Shown: positions 16,573-25,211 of the stretch, in pieces
Layout of the letters: each line of letters begins with the position of its first letter
Numbering within the stretch: position 1 is the first letter of the stretch
Source: Streptomyces bungoensis
Lineage (GTDB): Bacteria; Actinomycetota; Actinomycetes; Streptomycetales; Streptomycetaceae
Direction: 5' to 3'
DNA: 64,000 nucleotides
Assembly (NCBI RefSeq): GCF_001514215.1
Contig: NZ_KQ948851.1
Location: 947,153-1,011,152, forward strand
The notes under the pieces: generated by a model
The model's database searches: none
Told to the model about the DNA's origin: nothing
Seen by the model: the letters and a program-made list of their open reading frames with translations, nothing else
Made by a program: the position numbers and the translations under genes

Positions 16573-17178
16573 ATGAGTCGTTGGGAGCAGCTCACCGGGG
16601 GAACGTCCGGACAGGACTACGCCGCGCGGTTCGCGGCGCTGGCTGGCAGCGGGAAGGACGTGCACGGCGAGGCGCGGTTCTGCGCGGCGCTCGTGCCTCC
16701 CGGAGCGCGGGTGCTGGACGCGGGGTGCGGCACCGGACGCGTCATGATCCGGCTCGCGGAGCTGGGGTACGACTGCGTCGGCGTGGACCTCGACGCCTCG
16801 ATGCTGGCGGAGGCGCGCAGGCAGGCCCCTGCGCTCCCGTGGTTCCAGACCGATCTGGCCGGGTTCGACCCGGCCCTGCTCGGCATCGCCGCCGACTTCG
16901 AGCTCGTCGTCGCCGCGGGCAACGTCTTCCCGCTGCTCGCCGCCGGTACCGAGGCCACCGTGGTCGGGCGCCTGGCCGCGTCCCTGCGCCCGGGCGGCCT
17001 GCTCGTCGCCGGCTTCGGCCTGGACGAGGCCCACCTGCCGGTGCCGCCCGGCATCACCCTGCCGCAGTACGACGACTGCTGCGCCTCGGCCGGCCTCACC
17101 CTCGTCGACCGCTTCGCCACCTGGGACGCCGACCCCTACACCGGCGGCGGATACGCCGTCAGCGTCCACCGCCGCTGA
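16573..17178 (+). CDS. class I SAM-dependent methyltransferase
   Basis: A 201-residue compact methyltransferase with motif I LDAGCGTGR, the acidic strand-2 end VGVDLDASM and the post-motif DFELVVAAGNVF. The ATG at 16573 (MSRWEQLTGG) is chosen because homologous short methyltransferases begin this way. A -10-like TAGGAT lies only about 10 bases upstream, so the transcript may be nearly leaderless. It is divergent from the MFS gene and followed by a DHFR-like gene after 61 bases. Substrate unknown. Confidence 0.85.
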   Translation: MSRWEQLTGGTSGQDYAARFAALAGSGKDVHGEARFCAALVPPGARVLDAGCGTGRVMIRLAELGYDCVGVDLDASMLAEARRQAPALPWFQTDLAGFDPALLGIAADFELVVAAGNVFPLLAAGTEATVVGRLAASLRPGGLLVAGFGLDEAHLPVPPGITLPQYDDCCASAGLTLVDRFATWDADPYTGGGYAVSVHRR

Positions 17179-17239
17179 CCGATGAGTTTCCGGGGCCCCC
17201 GGAGTCTGACCCTCGTTGTCGGCAATACCGGAGGAAAAC

Positions 17240-17884
17240 ATGAGTCAGCTGCTGAGGGTGCAGAACTTCAACGTCTCGAGTGACGGGATCGCCGCCGGCG
17301 AGGACCAGACCCTCGAGAGGCCGTTCGGCCATGTCGATCCGGCGAGGCTGTTCGCCTGGGCCGGTGCCACGGCGAGCTGGCCGATGCGCACCGAGCCCGG
17401 CGGCAGCCGGGGCCTCGACGACTACCTGACCCGGGACTTCGCGCGCAACATCGGCGCCGAGATCATGGGCCGCAACAAGTTCGGCCCCCAGCGCGGCCCC
17501 TGGACCGACCACGACTGGCGCGGCTGGTGGGGTGACGAGCCGCCGTTCCACACCCCGGTGTTCGTCATGACCCACCACAAGCGGCCCTCGTTCACGCTGT
17601 CCGACACCACGTTCCACTTCGTCGACGGCAGCCCGGCCGCCGTCCTTCAGCAGGCCCGGGAGGCGGCGCAGGGCAAGGACGTCCGGCTCGGCGGCGGGGT
17701 CACCACCATCCGGCAGTTCCTCGACGCCGACCTCGTCGACACCCTGCACGTGGCGGTCTCACCGGTGAAGCTCGGGTCGGGACTGCGCCTCTGGGAGTCC
17801 CCCGACGAGCTGCTCGACCGGTTCCACCTGGACGTCGTGCCCAGCCCGAGCGGCGTGACGCACCACCTGTTCTGGCGCAAGTGA
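17240..17884 (+). CDS. dihydrofolate reductase/RibD C-terminal-like protein
   Basis: A 214-residue protein of the RibD C-terminal/DHFR-like reductase fold, common in actinobacteria as a stand-alone enzyme. Visible features are VQNFNVSSDG at the N terminus, IMGRNKFGP, FVMTHHKRP and the nucleotide-binding GKDVRLGGGVTTIRQFL, then DTLHVAVSPVKLGSG. The ATG at 17240 has GGAGG upstream. Its stop overlaps the start of the DinB-like gene (GTGA), so the two are translationally coupled. Substrate unknown. Confidence 0.87.
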   Translation: MSQLLRVQNFNVSSDGIAAGEDQTLERPFGHVDPARLFAWAGATASWPMRTEPGGSRGLDDYLTRDFARNIGAEIMGRNKFGPQRGPWTDHDWRGWWGDEPPFHTPVFVMTHHKRPSFTLSDTTFHFVDGSPAAVLQQAREAAQGKDVRLGGGVTTIRQFLDADLVDTLHVAVSPVKLGSGLRLWESPDELLDRFHLDVVPSPSGVTHHLFWRK

Positions 17885-18387
17885 CGGTGGGCGGCGACAG
17901 CGGGACCGGGGCGCTCCTCAGGGTGCTGGACGGGCAGCGGCGCCACGTCCTCGGCATCCTCGACGGGCTCGACGACAAGGCCCTGCGGCGACCCGTGCTG
18001 CCCTCCGGATGGCACTGCCTGGGGCTGGTCCAGCACCTGACACTGGACGTCGAGCGGTTCTGGTTCCGTGCGGTCGCCGCCGGGAACGAGGAGGTCATCC
18101 GCGGCCTGACGAGCGGCGACGAGGCATGGCAGGTGGCCCCGGACGTGCCGGCCGTCGACGTGCTCGACCGGTACCGGCAGGAGGCGGAGCTCGCCGACGC
18201 CGTCGTCACCACCACTCCCGGGGACACCGCCCTGGCCTGGTGGCCCCACGACCTGTTCGGCGAACCCCATCTGCACACTCTGCGGGACGTCCTGCTGCAC
18301 GTCATCACCGAGACCGCCTGCCACGCCGGCCACCTCGACGCGGCTCGCGAACTCCTCGACGGCCGCCGCTGGCTGGTCCTGACCTGA
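17881..18387 (+). CDS. DinB-like/DUF664 family protein
   Basis: A 168-residue four-helix-bundle protein of the DinB/DUF664 (mycothiol-dependent enzyme-like) group. The likely metal ligands are His in GLVQHLTLDVERFW and the C-terminal HVITETACHAGHLDAAREL. GTG at 17881 overlaps the preceding stop. Such proteins include mycothiol S-transferases and isomerases, but no specific role is supported. It is coupled to the DHFR-like gene and convergent with the STM4011-type gene 39 bases away. Confidence 0.85.
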   Translation: MTVGGDSGTGALLRVLDGQRRHVLGILDGLDDKALRRPVLPSGWHCLGLVQHLTLDVERFWFRAVAAGNEEVIRGLTSGDEAWQVAPDVPAVDVLDRYRQEAELADAVVTTTPGDTALAWWPHDLFGEPHLHTLRDVLLHVITETACHAGHLDAARELLDGRRWLVLT

Positions 18388-18426
18388 CGCGGCCGCCCGC
18401 CGAGACGTCCTGAACGCAGTAACGCT

Positions 18427-19281
18427 TCACCGCGAAGGAAGCGCGGCGGGGATCCGCTCCAGGACCCCGCCCGCGAAGACGTCGTACAGCGGCAGCGTCT
18501 CCAGGTGGACGTAGCCGATGTGGCAGTCGCAGACGGCCAGGGGGCAGGCGCGGGGGCGCAGGGCCCGCCGGTAGGAGCCGTCGTACAGGTTGCCCAGCTC
18601 CGACCGTACGAAGTGGCACCGTCGCACCGTGCCCTCGCCGTCCACCGATATGACGGACTCTCCCGTACGGCAGGGCAGGCCCGCGCTGCGGTGCGGGTGG
18701 CGGCTGTACGGGAAGAGCGGGTCGAGGGCGGTCCACCGGTCGGCCTCGGCGTCGGTGTAGGTGTGGCCCTCGGCGGCGTTGACCCACAGGTAGACCTCGG
18801 AGGGCAGGTCGGCGCGCAGGCGGCGCGCGGACTCCAGGTGCTCGGGGAGGCCGACGACGCCGACGCTGTGGCGGACCCCGCGGGCGGCCAGGTCCCGGCA
18901 CTTGGCCACGAAGCGCTCGTACGGTGTCTGCCCGGGGTGGAAGGTGCACCACAGGGCGAGGGTGTCCAGGTCGGCCGTGTCCAGCCAGTCCGTGCGGCAG
19001 CTGAGGTTGGTCTGGATCGCGACACGGCGGACGTGCGGCAGCCGGCTCAGCTCCGCCAGCGTACGCCGGTACCAGGAGCGCACCAGGCCCTCGCCCCACG
19101 GCGTGAACAGCAGCGAGAGCCGGTCGTCCCGCTGCGCGGCCGCCCAGTCGGCGAACCGCTCGAGCGCGGCGCGGTCGGCGGCCAGCTCGGCGCGGCTGTC
19201 GCGGCGCTTGGCGAAGGGGCAGTACGGGCAGTCGTAGTCGCACGACGCCAGCGGGCCGCGGTAGAGGATCGTCAGGTCCAT
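18427..19281 (-). CDS. STM4011-family radical SAM protein
   Basis: A 284-residue radical SAM enzyme. The [4Fe-4S] motif CDYDCPYC (Cx3Cx2C) is near residue 14. A C-terminal region with further cysteines (RRCHFV and CPLAVCDCHIGY) could hold an auxiliary cluster. It is the last gene of the six-gene minus-strand operon; its ATG at 19281 lies 10 bases after the preceding gene's stop. The set of two radical SAM proteins, a sulfatase-like hydrolase, an ATP-grasp-like protein and LRR-like proteins is conserved in scattered bacteria under the STM401x names and, as far as I know, has no assigned function. Confidence 0.85.
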   Translation of the reverse strand: MDLTILYRGPLASCDYDCPYCPFAKRRDSRAELAADRAALERFADWAAAQRDDRLSLLFTPWGEGLVRSWYRRTLAELSRLPHVRRVAIQTNLSCRTDWLDTADLDTLALWCTFHPGQTPYERFVAKCRDLAARGVRHSVGVVGLPEHLESARRLRADLPSEVYLWVNAAEGHTYTDAEADRWTALDPLFPYSRHPHRSAGLPCRTGESVISVDGEGTVRRCHFVRSELGNLYDGSYRRALRPRACPLAVCDCHIGYVHLETLPLYDVFAGGVLERIPAALPSR

Positions 19282-19291
19282 GGGGCTTCCG

Positions 19292-20662
19292 TCACTTGAG
19301 TTCGTACGCGGCCATGCGCTCGCGCACGGCGGCGGAGAACAGTTCGGGGCCCAGCGCGTCGGAGTGGGCCAGGCCCTCGGGGGAGAGCCGCAGCAGCTCC
19401 GGGCCGGCGGAGTCGTCCAGCCAGCCCAGGAGGCGGAACCGGTCCAGCTCGCCGGCGAAGTCGTCGCCGGGCGCGGCGCCGAAACGGGACCGGTACTCCG
19501 CGACCGGCATGCCCTCGGCCTGCAGCAGCGACTGCAGGAGATGGCGGCGCCGGGACTCGTCCCCGGTCATCTCCCAGCCGAAGTCGGCGTGGCGGAACTC
19601 GTCGGCCGAGCGGGCCGTGTACGCGTCGATGATCCCGCGTATGCGGTGCATGTCCACCGCGTAGTCGAAGGAGTAGTGCAGCGCGGAGGTGTACGAGCGG
19701 GCGCCGCAGCCGAGACCCACCATGCCGTCGGTCTGGCACGCGTAGTCGTCGCCGCCGGTGGCGGGGGCGCCGGTACGGCGGAACATGCGCATCGACACCT
19801 GCTCGTAGCCGTGCGCGAGCAGGTGGTCGCGGCCGTGCCGGTACAGCCGCAGCCGCTGCTCGTCCCACGCGGCCTCGCCGGCCGCCCGGTCGCGGTGCCG
19901 GCCGAGACCGGTGAGCGGCCGCACGTACAGGGGGTACAGGTACAGCTCCTCGGGCCGCCAGGCCAGGGCCGCGTCCAGGGAACGGGTCCAGGACTCCTCG
20001 GTCTGGCCGTCGATGCCGTAGATCAGGTCGATGTTGAGAACGGGGATGCCGGCGTCGCGGATCCGGGCGAGGGCGGCCTCGACGTCCGCCCGGCGCTGCG
20101 GACGTACGGCCGTGCGCGCCTCGGCGTCGACGAAACTCTGCACGCCCAGGCTCAGCCGGGTGGCGCCGCGGGCGGCCAGCACGGCCAGCCGGTCGGCGGT
20201 CGCCGTGGCGGGGGAGGCCTCCACCGACAGCGGGATCGCGCTCAGGTCGGCGCCCAGGCCCTGCTCGGCCAGGTCGCACAGCCGCTCCAGCTCCGGGGCC
20301 TCCAGGAAGGTCGGCGTGCCGCCGCCGAACGCCGCGTTCGCGAACCGTGCCCCCTCGCCCAGCGCCTCGCGCACGGCGCCCGCCTGCCGCTCCAGGGCGT
20401 CCAGGTAGGCGGTGGCCAGGCCGTCCGGCGCCCCGATGCGGGTGAACAGGTTGCAGAAGCCGCAGCGCACCTCGCAGAAGGGGATGTGGAAGTAGAGCGA
20501 GAGGGCGTCCTTCGGCTCGTCCGCCCACAGCGCCCGCAGGGACGCGTGCGCGCGGTCCAGCGGACGGTACGCGGTCTTGTGCGGATAGGCGTAGACGTAC
20601 TGGCCGTAGGGGCGCACGGCGGGCGTGGCCGCCGCTTCGGTGCCGGTCACGGTGCTGGTCAT
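19292..20662 (-). CDS. STM4012-family radical SAM protein (HemN-like)
   Basis: A 456-residue radical SAM protein related to coproporphyrinogen dehydrogenase HemN/HemW. The SAM-cluster motif is FCEVRCGFCNLF (Cx3Cx2C), followed by the family GGGTPTFL, SVEASPAT, and LSLGVQSF motifs. In HemW-like proteins these bind SAM and heme, but here the C terminus differs and the operon context argues for another substrate. The ATG at 20662 overlaps the stop of the hydrolase gene (ATGA), indicating coupling. Confidence 0.87.
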   Translation of the reverse strand: MTSTVTGTEAAATPAVRPYGQYVYAYPHKTAYRPLDRAHASLRALWADEPKDALSLYFHIPFCEVRCGFCNLFTRIGAPDGLATAYLDALERQAGAVREALGEGARFANAAFGGGTPTFLEAPELERLCDLAEQGLGADLSAIPLSVEASPATATADRLAVLAARGATRLSLGVQSFVDAEARTAVRPQRRADVEAALARIRDAGIPVLNIDLIYGIDGQTEESWTRSLDAALAWRPEELYLYPLYVRPLTGLGRHRDRAAGEAAWDEQRLRLYRHGRDHLLAHGYEQVSMRMFRRTGAPATGGDDYACQTDGMVGLGCGARSYTSALHYSFDYAVDMHRIRGIIDAYTARSADEFRHADFGWEMTGDESRRRHLLQSLLQAEGMPVAEYRSRFGAAPGDDFAGELDRFRLLGWLDDSAGPELLRLSPEGLAHSDALGPELFSAAVRERMAAYELK

Positions 20663-21570
20663 CGGTCCTCGCCGAGGAAGGGGCCGGAAGAGGGTGCGGC
20701 GGCGGAGTCGCGGGAGGACTCGAGGAAGAAGTGGGCGTAGGGCACGGTCCAGACGACGTCGTGGCCGATCCGGTGGCCCGTGTAGCCGTCCTCGCCGTAC
20801 GCGGTGCCGTGGTCGGAGCACACGATGGCGAAGCACGGGCGGCGGCCGGCCGCGGCCGCCAGGAGCCGTCCCATGTGCCGGTCCACGTACTCCAGCGCCG
20901 CGGCGTGGCTGGCCCGCGTGTCGCCCGCCTCGCGGGTGGCCCCGGGCAGGTGGAACCAGTTGGGCTGGTGCAGGGACGCCACGTTCACGAAGAGGAACAG
21001 CCGCTGCTCCGCGGGCAGGCCGGCGATCACCTTCTCGGCGCAGGCCACCTGCGCCTCGAACGAGGTCGGGGAGGTCACCCCGAACTCCGGCTCCCAGTGG
21101 CTCTCCTGGAACATTCCGGGCAGGACGGAGCCCAGCGGGGCCTGCTTGTTGAAGAAGCCCACCCCGCCGATGCAGACGGTGCGGTAACCCACGGCGGCCA
21201 GACCCGAGACCAGGTCGGCGGTGTCGTGGACGAAGGTGCCGCCCGCGGTGGACTCACTGCCCGCGAAACGGGCGGCGAAGAGCCGTGGATGCGGGCCCGG
21301 CGCGGCCGGCGTCGGCAGGAAGCCCGCGAACATCGCCTGGTGGGAGGCGTACGTGAAGCTGCCGGGGGCGTGCCGGCGCTCCCAGGCGCCGCCGGGCAGG
21401 TGCCGGGCCAGGTTCGGTATGCGGCCGGCCGCCGCCAGCTCCTGCGCCACGTCGTAGCGAAGGGTGTCGAGCGTGACCAGCAGCAGGTCGTGGCTGCCCA
21501 CGACCTCGTTCATGTCAGGCGGCGGTGTCGTGGTGCTGCCTGGCGTGGCGGTGCGTGTGGTGCGTGTCAT
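20659..21570 (-). CDS. STM4013/SEN3800-family sulfatase-like hydrolase
   Basis: A 303-residue protein of the alkaline phosphatase/sulfatase superfamily. The N-terminal metal-binding strand is LLLVTLDTLRYDVA, with a Thr (DTLRYD) where sulfatases have the formylglycine-forming Cys or Ser nearby. A second metal site is CSDHGTAYGEDGYTGHRIGH. It may hydrolyse or transfer a phosphate/phosphonate-type ester; no sulfatase signature CxPSR is seen. The ATG at 21570 has AGGAG upstream and begins 11 bases after the ATP-grasp-like gene's stop. Confidence 0.83.
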   Translation of the reverse strand: MTRTTRTATPGSTTTPPPDMNEVVGSHDLLLVTLDTLRYDVAQELAAAGRIPNLARHLPGGAWERRHAPGSFTYASHQAMFAGFLPTPAAPGPHPRLFAARFAGSESTAGGTFVHDTADLVSGLAAVGYRTVCIGGVGFFNKQAPLGSVLPGMFQESHWEPEFGVTSPTSFEAQVACAEKVIAGLPAEQRLFLFVNVASLHQPNWFHLPGATREAGDTRASHAAALEYVDRHMGRLLAAAAGRRPCFAIVCSDHGTAYGEDGYTGHRIGHDVVWTVPYAHFFLESSRDSAAAPSSGPFLGEDR

Positions 21571-21580
21571 GGTGGTGCTC

Positions 21581-22738
21581 CTAGCGTTCCGCTCGCCGTG
21601 CGGCGGCCGGTGCCGCGGCGACCTGCGCGGCGTAGGTGTCCAGGCCCTCGGCGCCGCTGCCGGGCAGGCCGGTGAGGCGGGGCAGCAGATCCCCGAAGGC
21701 GTTCACTTCCCCGACGGTGAACCGGCGCCATCCGGTGGACGGCAGGATGTCCACGCCGACACACAGCATGCCCGGGAAGCACGCGGCCGCCCGCTCGGCG
21801 GTCTCCAGGACGCCGGCGAAGTCGCCTCCCGCGGCCCGGATCGCCGCGCGCGCCGTCTCCACATCACCGCGGGCGCCACCGAGGTGCAAATTCGTCATGG
21901 GGTGCCGGCTGGTCCGTACGACGGCGTGCGTGGCGCGTCCCGCGACGACGACCACGCGCAGGTCGGCGGCCCGGCCACCCTGCGAGGCCTTGGGCAGCCA
22001 CCGCTCGACGTGGATCCCGTCCGGGACCAGGGCGTCGACGAGGGCGGCGACCTCGGTCTCCGAGGTGTGGTGGCGCACCCGGAGGGAGTTGTACAGGCGG
22101 CCGTCCGGAGCGGTCTCCACCGAGGTCGTCGCCTTGATCCGGCCGGGGCCCGCCACCGACAGCGCCACGACCCCGGAGGCAGACGAGCCGTGCGCCGGCT
22201 TCACGAACGCCCGGGAGAAGCGGGCCGCGCTCAGCCGCTCCCTGAGTGTGTCCCAGCCGTCGACCGGACCCGTCAGGGCCGGTGGGACCGGGACCCCCGC
22301 CGCGGCGAGCCGGGCATGGCAGCGCCGCTTGTCGAACAGGACCGCGACCTCCTCCGGGTCCGCGGACACCAGCGCGCCCGCACGGCGCGCCTCCCCCGTC
22401 ACCTCCCGGACCGCTGCGGTGAAACGGCGGTGCCACAGGGCCGTCCCCTCGACCCGGGTGGGGTCGTCGGTGTCCCGCAGCAGCCGGTCCACCTCCGCGT
22501 CCTCTCCGGGGGAGTCGATCCGGACGAACTCGCCCGGCGCGAAGGCGTACCGCCCGCGCAGCACGTCCCGCCACGCGAGCACCCGGGGCGCCGGGTGGCC
22601 CGCCGCCCGCACGGCGTCGGCGAACATCGTCGTGCGCCGGTTCCCGGGGTTGCCGACGACCGCGAACCGCAGTCCGGGACCGGGCACCGGGGCGTCCGGG
22701 CCGCGGCCGGGCGCCGTGCTACTCGGAGACAGCGACAT
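21581..22738 (-). CDS. STM4014-family ATP-grasp-like protein
   Basis: A 385-residue protein with ATP-grasp features: a Lys-containing strand FVKPAHGSSASGVVAL (glycine-rich loop), RVVVVAGRATHAVVR, and the metal-binding end VGEVNAFGDLL. ATP-grasp enzymes ligate carboxylates to amines or thiols, so a peptide- or amide-bond-forming role in the operon is plausible. The ATG at 22738 overlaps the end of the upstream LRR-like gene by 20 bases. The N terminus (RFAVVGNPGNRRT) is a pre-ATP-grasp-type domain. Confidence 0.8.
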   Translation of the reverse strand: MSLSPSSTAPGRGPDAPVPGPGLRFAVVGNPGNRRTTMFADAVRAAGHPAPRVLAWRDVLRGRYAFAPGEFVRIDSPGEDAEVDRLLRDTDDPTRVEGTALWHRRFTAAVREVTGEARRAGALVSADPEEVAVLFDKRRCHARLAAAGVPVPPALTGPVDGWDTLRERLSAARFSRAFVKPAHGSSASGVVALSVAGPGRIKATTSVETAPDGRLYNSLRVRHHTSETEVAALVDALVPDGIHVERWLPKASQGGRAADLRVVVVAGRATHAVVRTSRHPMTNLHLGGARGDVETARAAIRAAGGDFAGVLETAERAAACFPGMLCVGVDILPSTGWRRFTVGEVNAFGDLLPRLTGLPGSGAEGLDTYAAQVAAAPAAARRAER

Positions 22739-23684
22739 AGCGCCACTCCTCGTCCCGCCAGCGGTGCGGAGTCTGGTGCTCGGAGAGGTCCACCTCGGTC
22801 CCGGCGGCACCGACGGCCGTACGGATCCGGTCGGCCATGGTCTCGCTGAGGAAGTGGTGGTGCAGGTCCAGCCGCTTCAGATGGGTCAGCGGCTGGCCGG
22901 CGAGCAGGGCCCCGGCACCGGTGTCGGTGAGGGTGCCCATGGACAGGCTGAGCGAATCCAGTTGGGCGACGACCGGTGCCGAGGCGACCGCCGCCGCGAT
23001 CTCGTCCTGCAACTCGCTGTCCTGGAGCCCCAGCTGGCGAAGTGCCGGGAAGCGTCCCCCGGCCAGCAGCGGTGCGAGGTCGGCCACCGTCGCGTCGCCC
23101 CCGTACCGCGACACACCGAGCCACAGCTCCAGGTGCTCCAGGGCGGGCAGTTCACTGGCGCCGACCGCCCGCACCACCTGACCCGGCAGGCCGCCCGACT
23201 CGAACCGCAGCACGCGCAGCGCGTCGTGGCGCACCGGGCGCAGCGACAGCGGCTCCTCGCCCAGTCCCTGGGAGTCCCCGCCGCGCACGGCGAACTCCTC
23301 CAGCAGGGGGAAGGCCTCCAGGACGGGGGTGACGTCGGTGAGCTGCAGCCAGGAGATCTCGCACTCCTCGCCGGTGACGTCGGCGAGGAACAGCGCGCGC
23401 AGCGCGGGGAAGCGCGGCGCGTCGGCCACGATCAGCTCCAGCGCCGGACGCAGCTCGCCGTACTCGTCGTCCCACCAGGGCCCGACGACGAGGGCCCGCA
23501 CCTCCGTGCTGGGCACCCGGTCCGTGAAGCCGCGCCACAGCTCGGGGAACGGCAGCTCCCCGGCCGCGAAGCAGTCCAGCCGCCAGGCCACGGCGTCCGC
23601 GGCCGGAAGCTCCTCGTCGTCGGGCTCGGGCAGGGTGTGGACGGGCAGCCCGTGGAACGTGTCGAAGTGATCGGCGAAGGTCAT
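22719..23684 (-). CDS. STM4015-family LRR-like protein, copy A
   Basis: A 321-residue repeat protein with leucine-rich-repeat-like periodicity. The pattern LxxLxLxxSxL/LxxLDLHHxxL recurs (for example LRQLGLQDSELQDE and LKRLDLHHHFLSE). It has no signal peptide and is presumably cytosolic. It is about half identical to copy B immediately upstream, with long identical blocks such as GGDATVADLAPLLAGGRFPALR, showing tandem duplication. It probably acts as a recognition scaffold for the enzymes of the operon, which is inference. The ATG is at 23684, 7 bases after copy B. Confidence 0.85.
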   Translation of the reverse strand: MTFADHFDTFHGLPVHTLPEPDDEELPAADAVAWRLDCFAAGELPFPELWRGFTDRVPSTEVRALVVGPWWDDEYGELRPALELIVADAPRFPALRALFLADVTGEECEISWLQLTDVTPVLEAFPLLEEFAVRGGDSQGLGEEPLSLRPVRHDALRVLRFESGGLPGQVVRAVGASELPALEHLELWLGVSRYGGDATVADLAPLLAGGRFPALRQLGLQDSELQDEIAAAVASAPVVAQLDSLSLSMGTLTDTGAGALLAGQPLTHLKRLDLHHHFLSETMADRIRTAVGAAGTEVDLSEHQTPHRWRDEEWRYVAVSE

Positions 23685-23691
23685 GACGGCC

Positions 23692-24645
23692 TCACTCCGC
23701 GACGGCGGTGAAGCGGTGGACGACGCCGTCGTCCTCCCACAGGTCACCGGGCTCGGACAGGTCGATCTCGACGCCGGACGGCTCCAGCGCCGCCCGGATC
23801 CGCCCGCCCACCGGCTCGGTGACGAAGTTGTGGTGCAGGTCGAGCCGGGTCAGGTGGGTCAGCGGCTGGCCGCCGAGCAGCGCCGTCACGCCCTCGTCGG
23901 TGAGCACTCCCAGGGACAGGTCGAGCGACGTCAACTGGGCGACGACCGGTGCCGCGGCGACGGCCGCGGCGATCTCGTCCTGGATCTCGCTGTTGCGCAG
24001 GCCGAGATGGCGCAGTGCCGGGAAGCGTCCCCCGGCCAGCAGCGGCGCGAGGTCGGCCACCGTCGCGTCGCCGCCGTACTCCTGCACGCCGAGCCATATG
24101 TCGAGGTGCTCCAGCGCGGGGAGTTCGCTGGCGGCGACACCGCGCACGACCTCGCCGGGCAGGCCGCCGGCCTCGAAGCGCAGCACGCGCAGGTGCTTGT
24201 GCGCGACCGCCGGGAAGCGCAGCCCGGTGCCGCCGCGGACCCCGAACTCCTCCAGCAGCGGGTAGGCGTCGAGGACCGGGGTGACGTCGGACTGCTCGAT
24301 CCAGGAGATCTCCGCCTCCTCCATCTCCAGGTCCCCGACGAACACGGCCCGCAGGGCGGTCAGCCGGTCCCGGGCGTCGACCAGGAGCCGCACGATGTCA
24401 CCGGAGTCGTTGTCGTACGCCTCACCCCACTGACCCACGACGATCGCGCGGACACCGGCGCAGTCCACCGAGCCGAGGAAGCGGTCCCACAGATCGCCGA
24501 ACCCCTCCTCGTCGTTCTCGTAAGGGTCGACGGCCAGCCGCCAGGCCACGGCGCCGGCCTCCGGCAGGTCCCGCTGCTCCCCGGGTGCGGGGAAGTCGAA
24601 GGCCGGCAGGCCGTGCAGTTCCTGCAGGTGCTGGACATGGGACAT
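23692..24645 (-). CDS. STM4015-family LRR-like protein, copy B (first gene of operon)
   Basis: A 317-residue paralogue of copy A and the first gene of the six-gene operon. It opens HLQELHGLPAFDFP, then WRL, and a series of leucine-rich repeats (LTRLDLHHNFVTEP). It differs from copy A mainly in the first half (ENDEEGFGDLWDRFLG), so the two may recognise different partners. The ATG at 24645 lies 47 bases downstream of a TTGTCAGA-N9-TAG promoter-like element. Confidence 0.85.
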   Translation of the reverse strand: MSHVQHLQELHGLPAFDFPAPGEQRDLPEAGAVAWRLAVDPYENDEEGFGDLWDRFLGSVDCAGVRAIVVGQWGEAYDNDSGDIVRLLVDARDRLTALRAVFVGDLEMEEAEISWIEQSDVTPVLDAYPLLEEFGVRGGTGLRFPAVAHKHLRVLRFEAGGLPGEVVRGVAASELPALEHLDIWLGVQEYGGDATVADLAPLLAGGRFPALRHLGLRNSEIQDEIAAAVAAAPVVAQLTSLDLSLGVLTDEGVTALLGGQPLTHLTRLDLHHNFVTEPVGGRIRAALEPSGVEIDLSEPGDLWEDDGVVHRFTAVAE

Positions 24646-24691
24646 GGCGCTGGCCTCCTGGGACCCGGACACGGTGAGTTGCTCGCCCGAG

Positions 24692-24718
24692 ATTTCTACC
24701 AAGCGGCTCTGACAACGC
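24692..24718 (-). promoter_or_regulatory. RecA-NDp/PafBC-like promoter for the STM401x operon
   Basis: Read on the minus strand: GCGTTGTCAGA (24718-24708), nine bases, then TAGAAAT (24698-24692). The 11-base block is identical to one in the divergent promoter at the same spacing. It resembles the actinobacterial DNA-damage promoter (TTGTCAGTG-N8-TANNNT, recognised with PafBC), although the bases after CAG differ. Confidence 0.55.
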
Positions 24719-24794
24719 CGGTGACGGGCTGTGGACAAGCCGCCTCCGGCGCGGTTCCGGTGAGGGCGAGGGCAGTCCGGGAGGCGTTCCCGAC

Positions 24795-24820
24795 GCGTTG
24801 TCAGACCCCGCGCGTAGCGT
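24795..24820 (+). promoter_or_regulatory. RecA-NDp/PafBC-like promoter for the DUF6745-type pair
   Basis: GCGTTGTCAGA (24795-24805), nine bases, then TAGCGT (24815-24820), 45 bases before the ATG at 24865. It is the mirror copy of the minus-strand element at 24692-24718. TTGTCAG with an extended -10 TAGCGT fits the LexA-independent DNA-damage promoter class. Confidence 0.6.
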
Positions 24821-24864
24821 CGTGGACATCGGTCGGCGAGGCGCCGGCGGGAAGGGAGACACGC

Positions 24865-25191
24865 ATGTACCGGCAGGGGGACGTCCTGATCGTGCCCGTG
24901 GCGGAGGGGGACGTGCCGTCGGGCACGGACCGGCTGCCGCAACAGCCGCGGGACGCGCTCGGCAGGCTCGTGCTGGCCCTCGGCGAGGTCACCGGACACG
25001 CGCACGCCGTGGTGGGTCCCGGGACGCTGGCCCGGGAGACCGGCCCGTTCGGAGCCTCCTGGCTCCACCTCCCCGACGGCGGACGGGTGGTGCACGAGGA
25101 GCACGCGGCGATACCGCTTCCCAAGGGCTGGTACCGCGTGGTGCGCCAGCGTGAATACGTGCCCGGCGCGGTCCGCGTCGTGGCGGACTGA
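24865..25191 (+). CDS. small hypothetical protein preceding DUF6745-type gene
   Basis: A 108-residue cytosolic protein starting MYRQGDVLIVPV and ending with a conserved-looking segment, HEEHAAIPLPKGWYRVVRQREYVPG. GGGAG precedes the ATG. I recognise this protein as a frequent partner of DUF6745-type proteins but know of no function. The C-terminal His/Glu pair (VHEEHAAI) and REY could form a site. The two plus-strand genes are 20 bases apart and share the damage-type promoter. Confidence 0.75.
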   Translation: MYRQGDVLIVPVAEGDVPSGTDRLPQQPRDALGRLVLALGEVTGHAHAVVGPGTLARETGPFGASWLHLPDGGRVVHEEHAAIPLPKGWYRVVRQREYVPGAVRVVAD

Positions 25192-25211
25192 GACGACGGG
25201 GGAGTGGAGCG

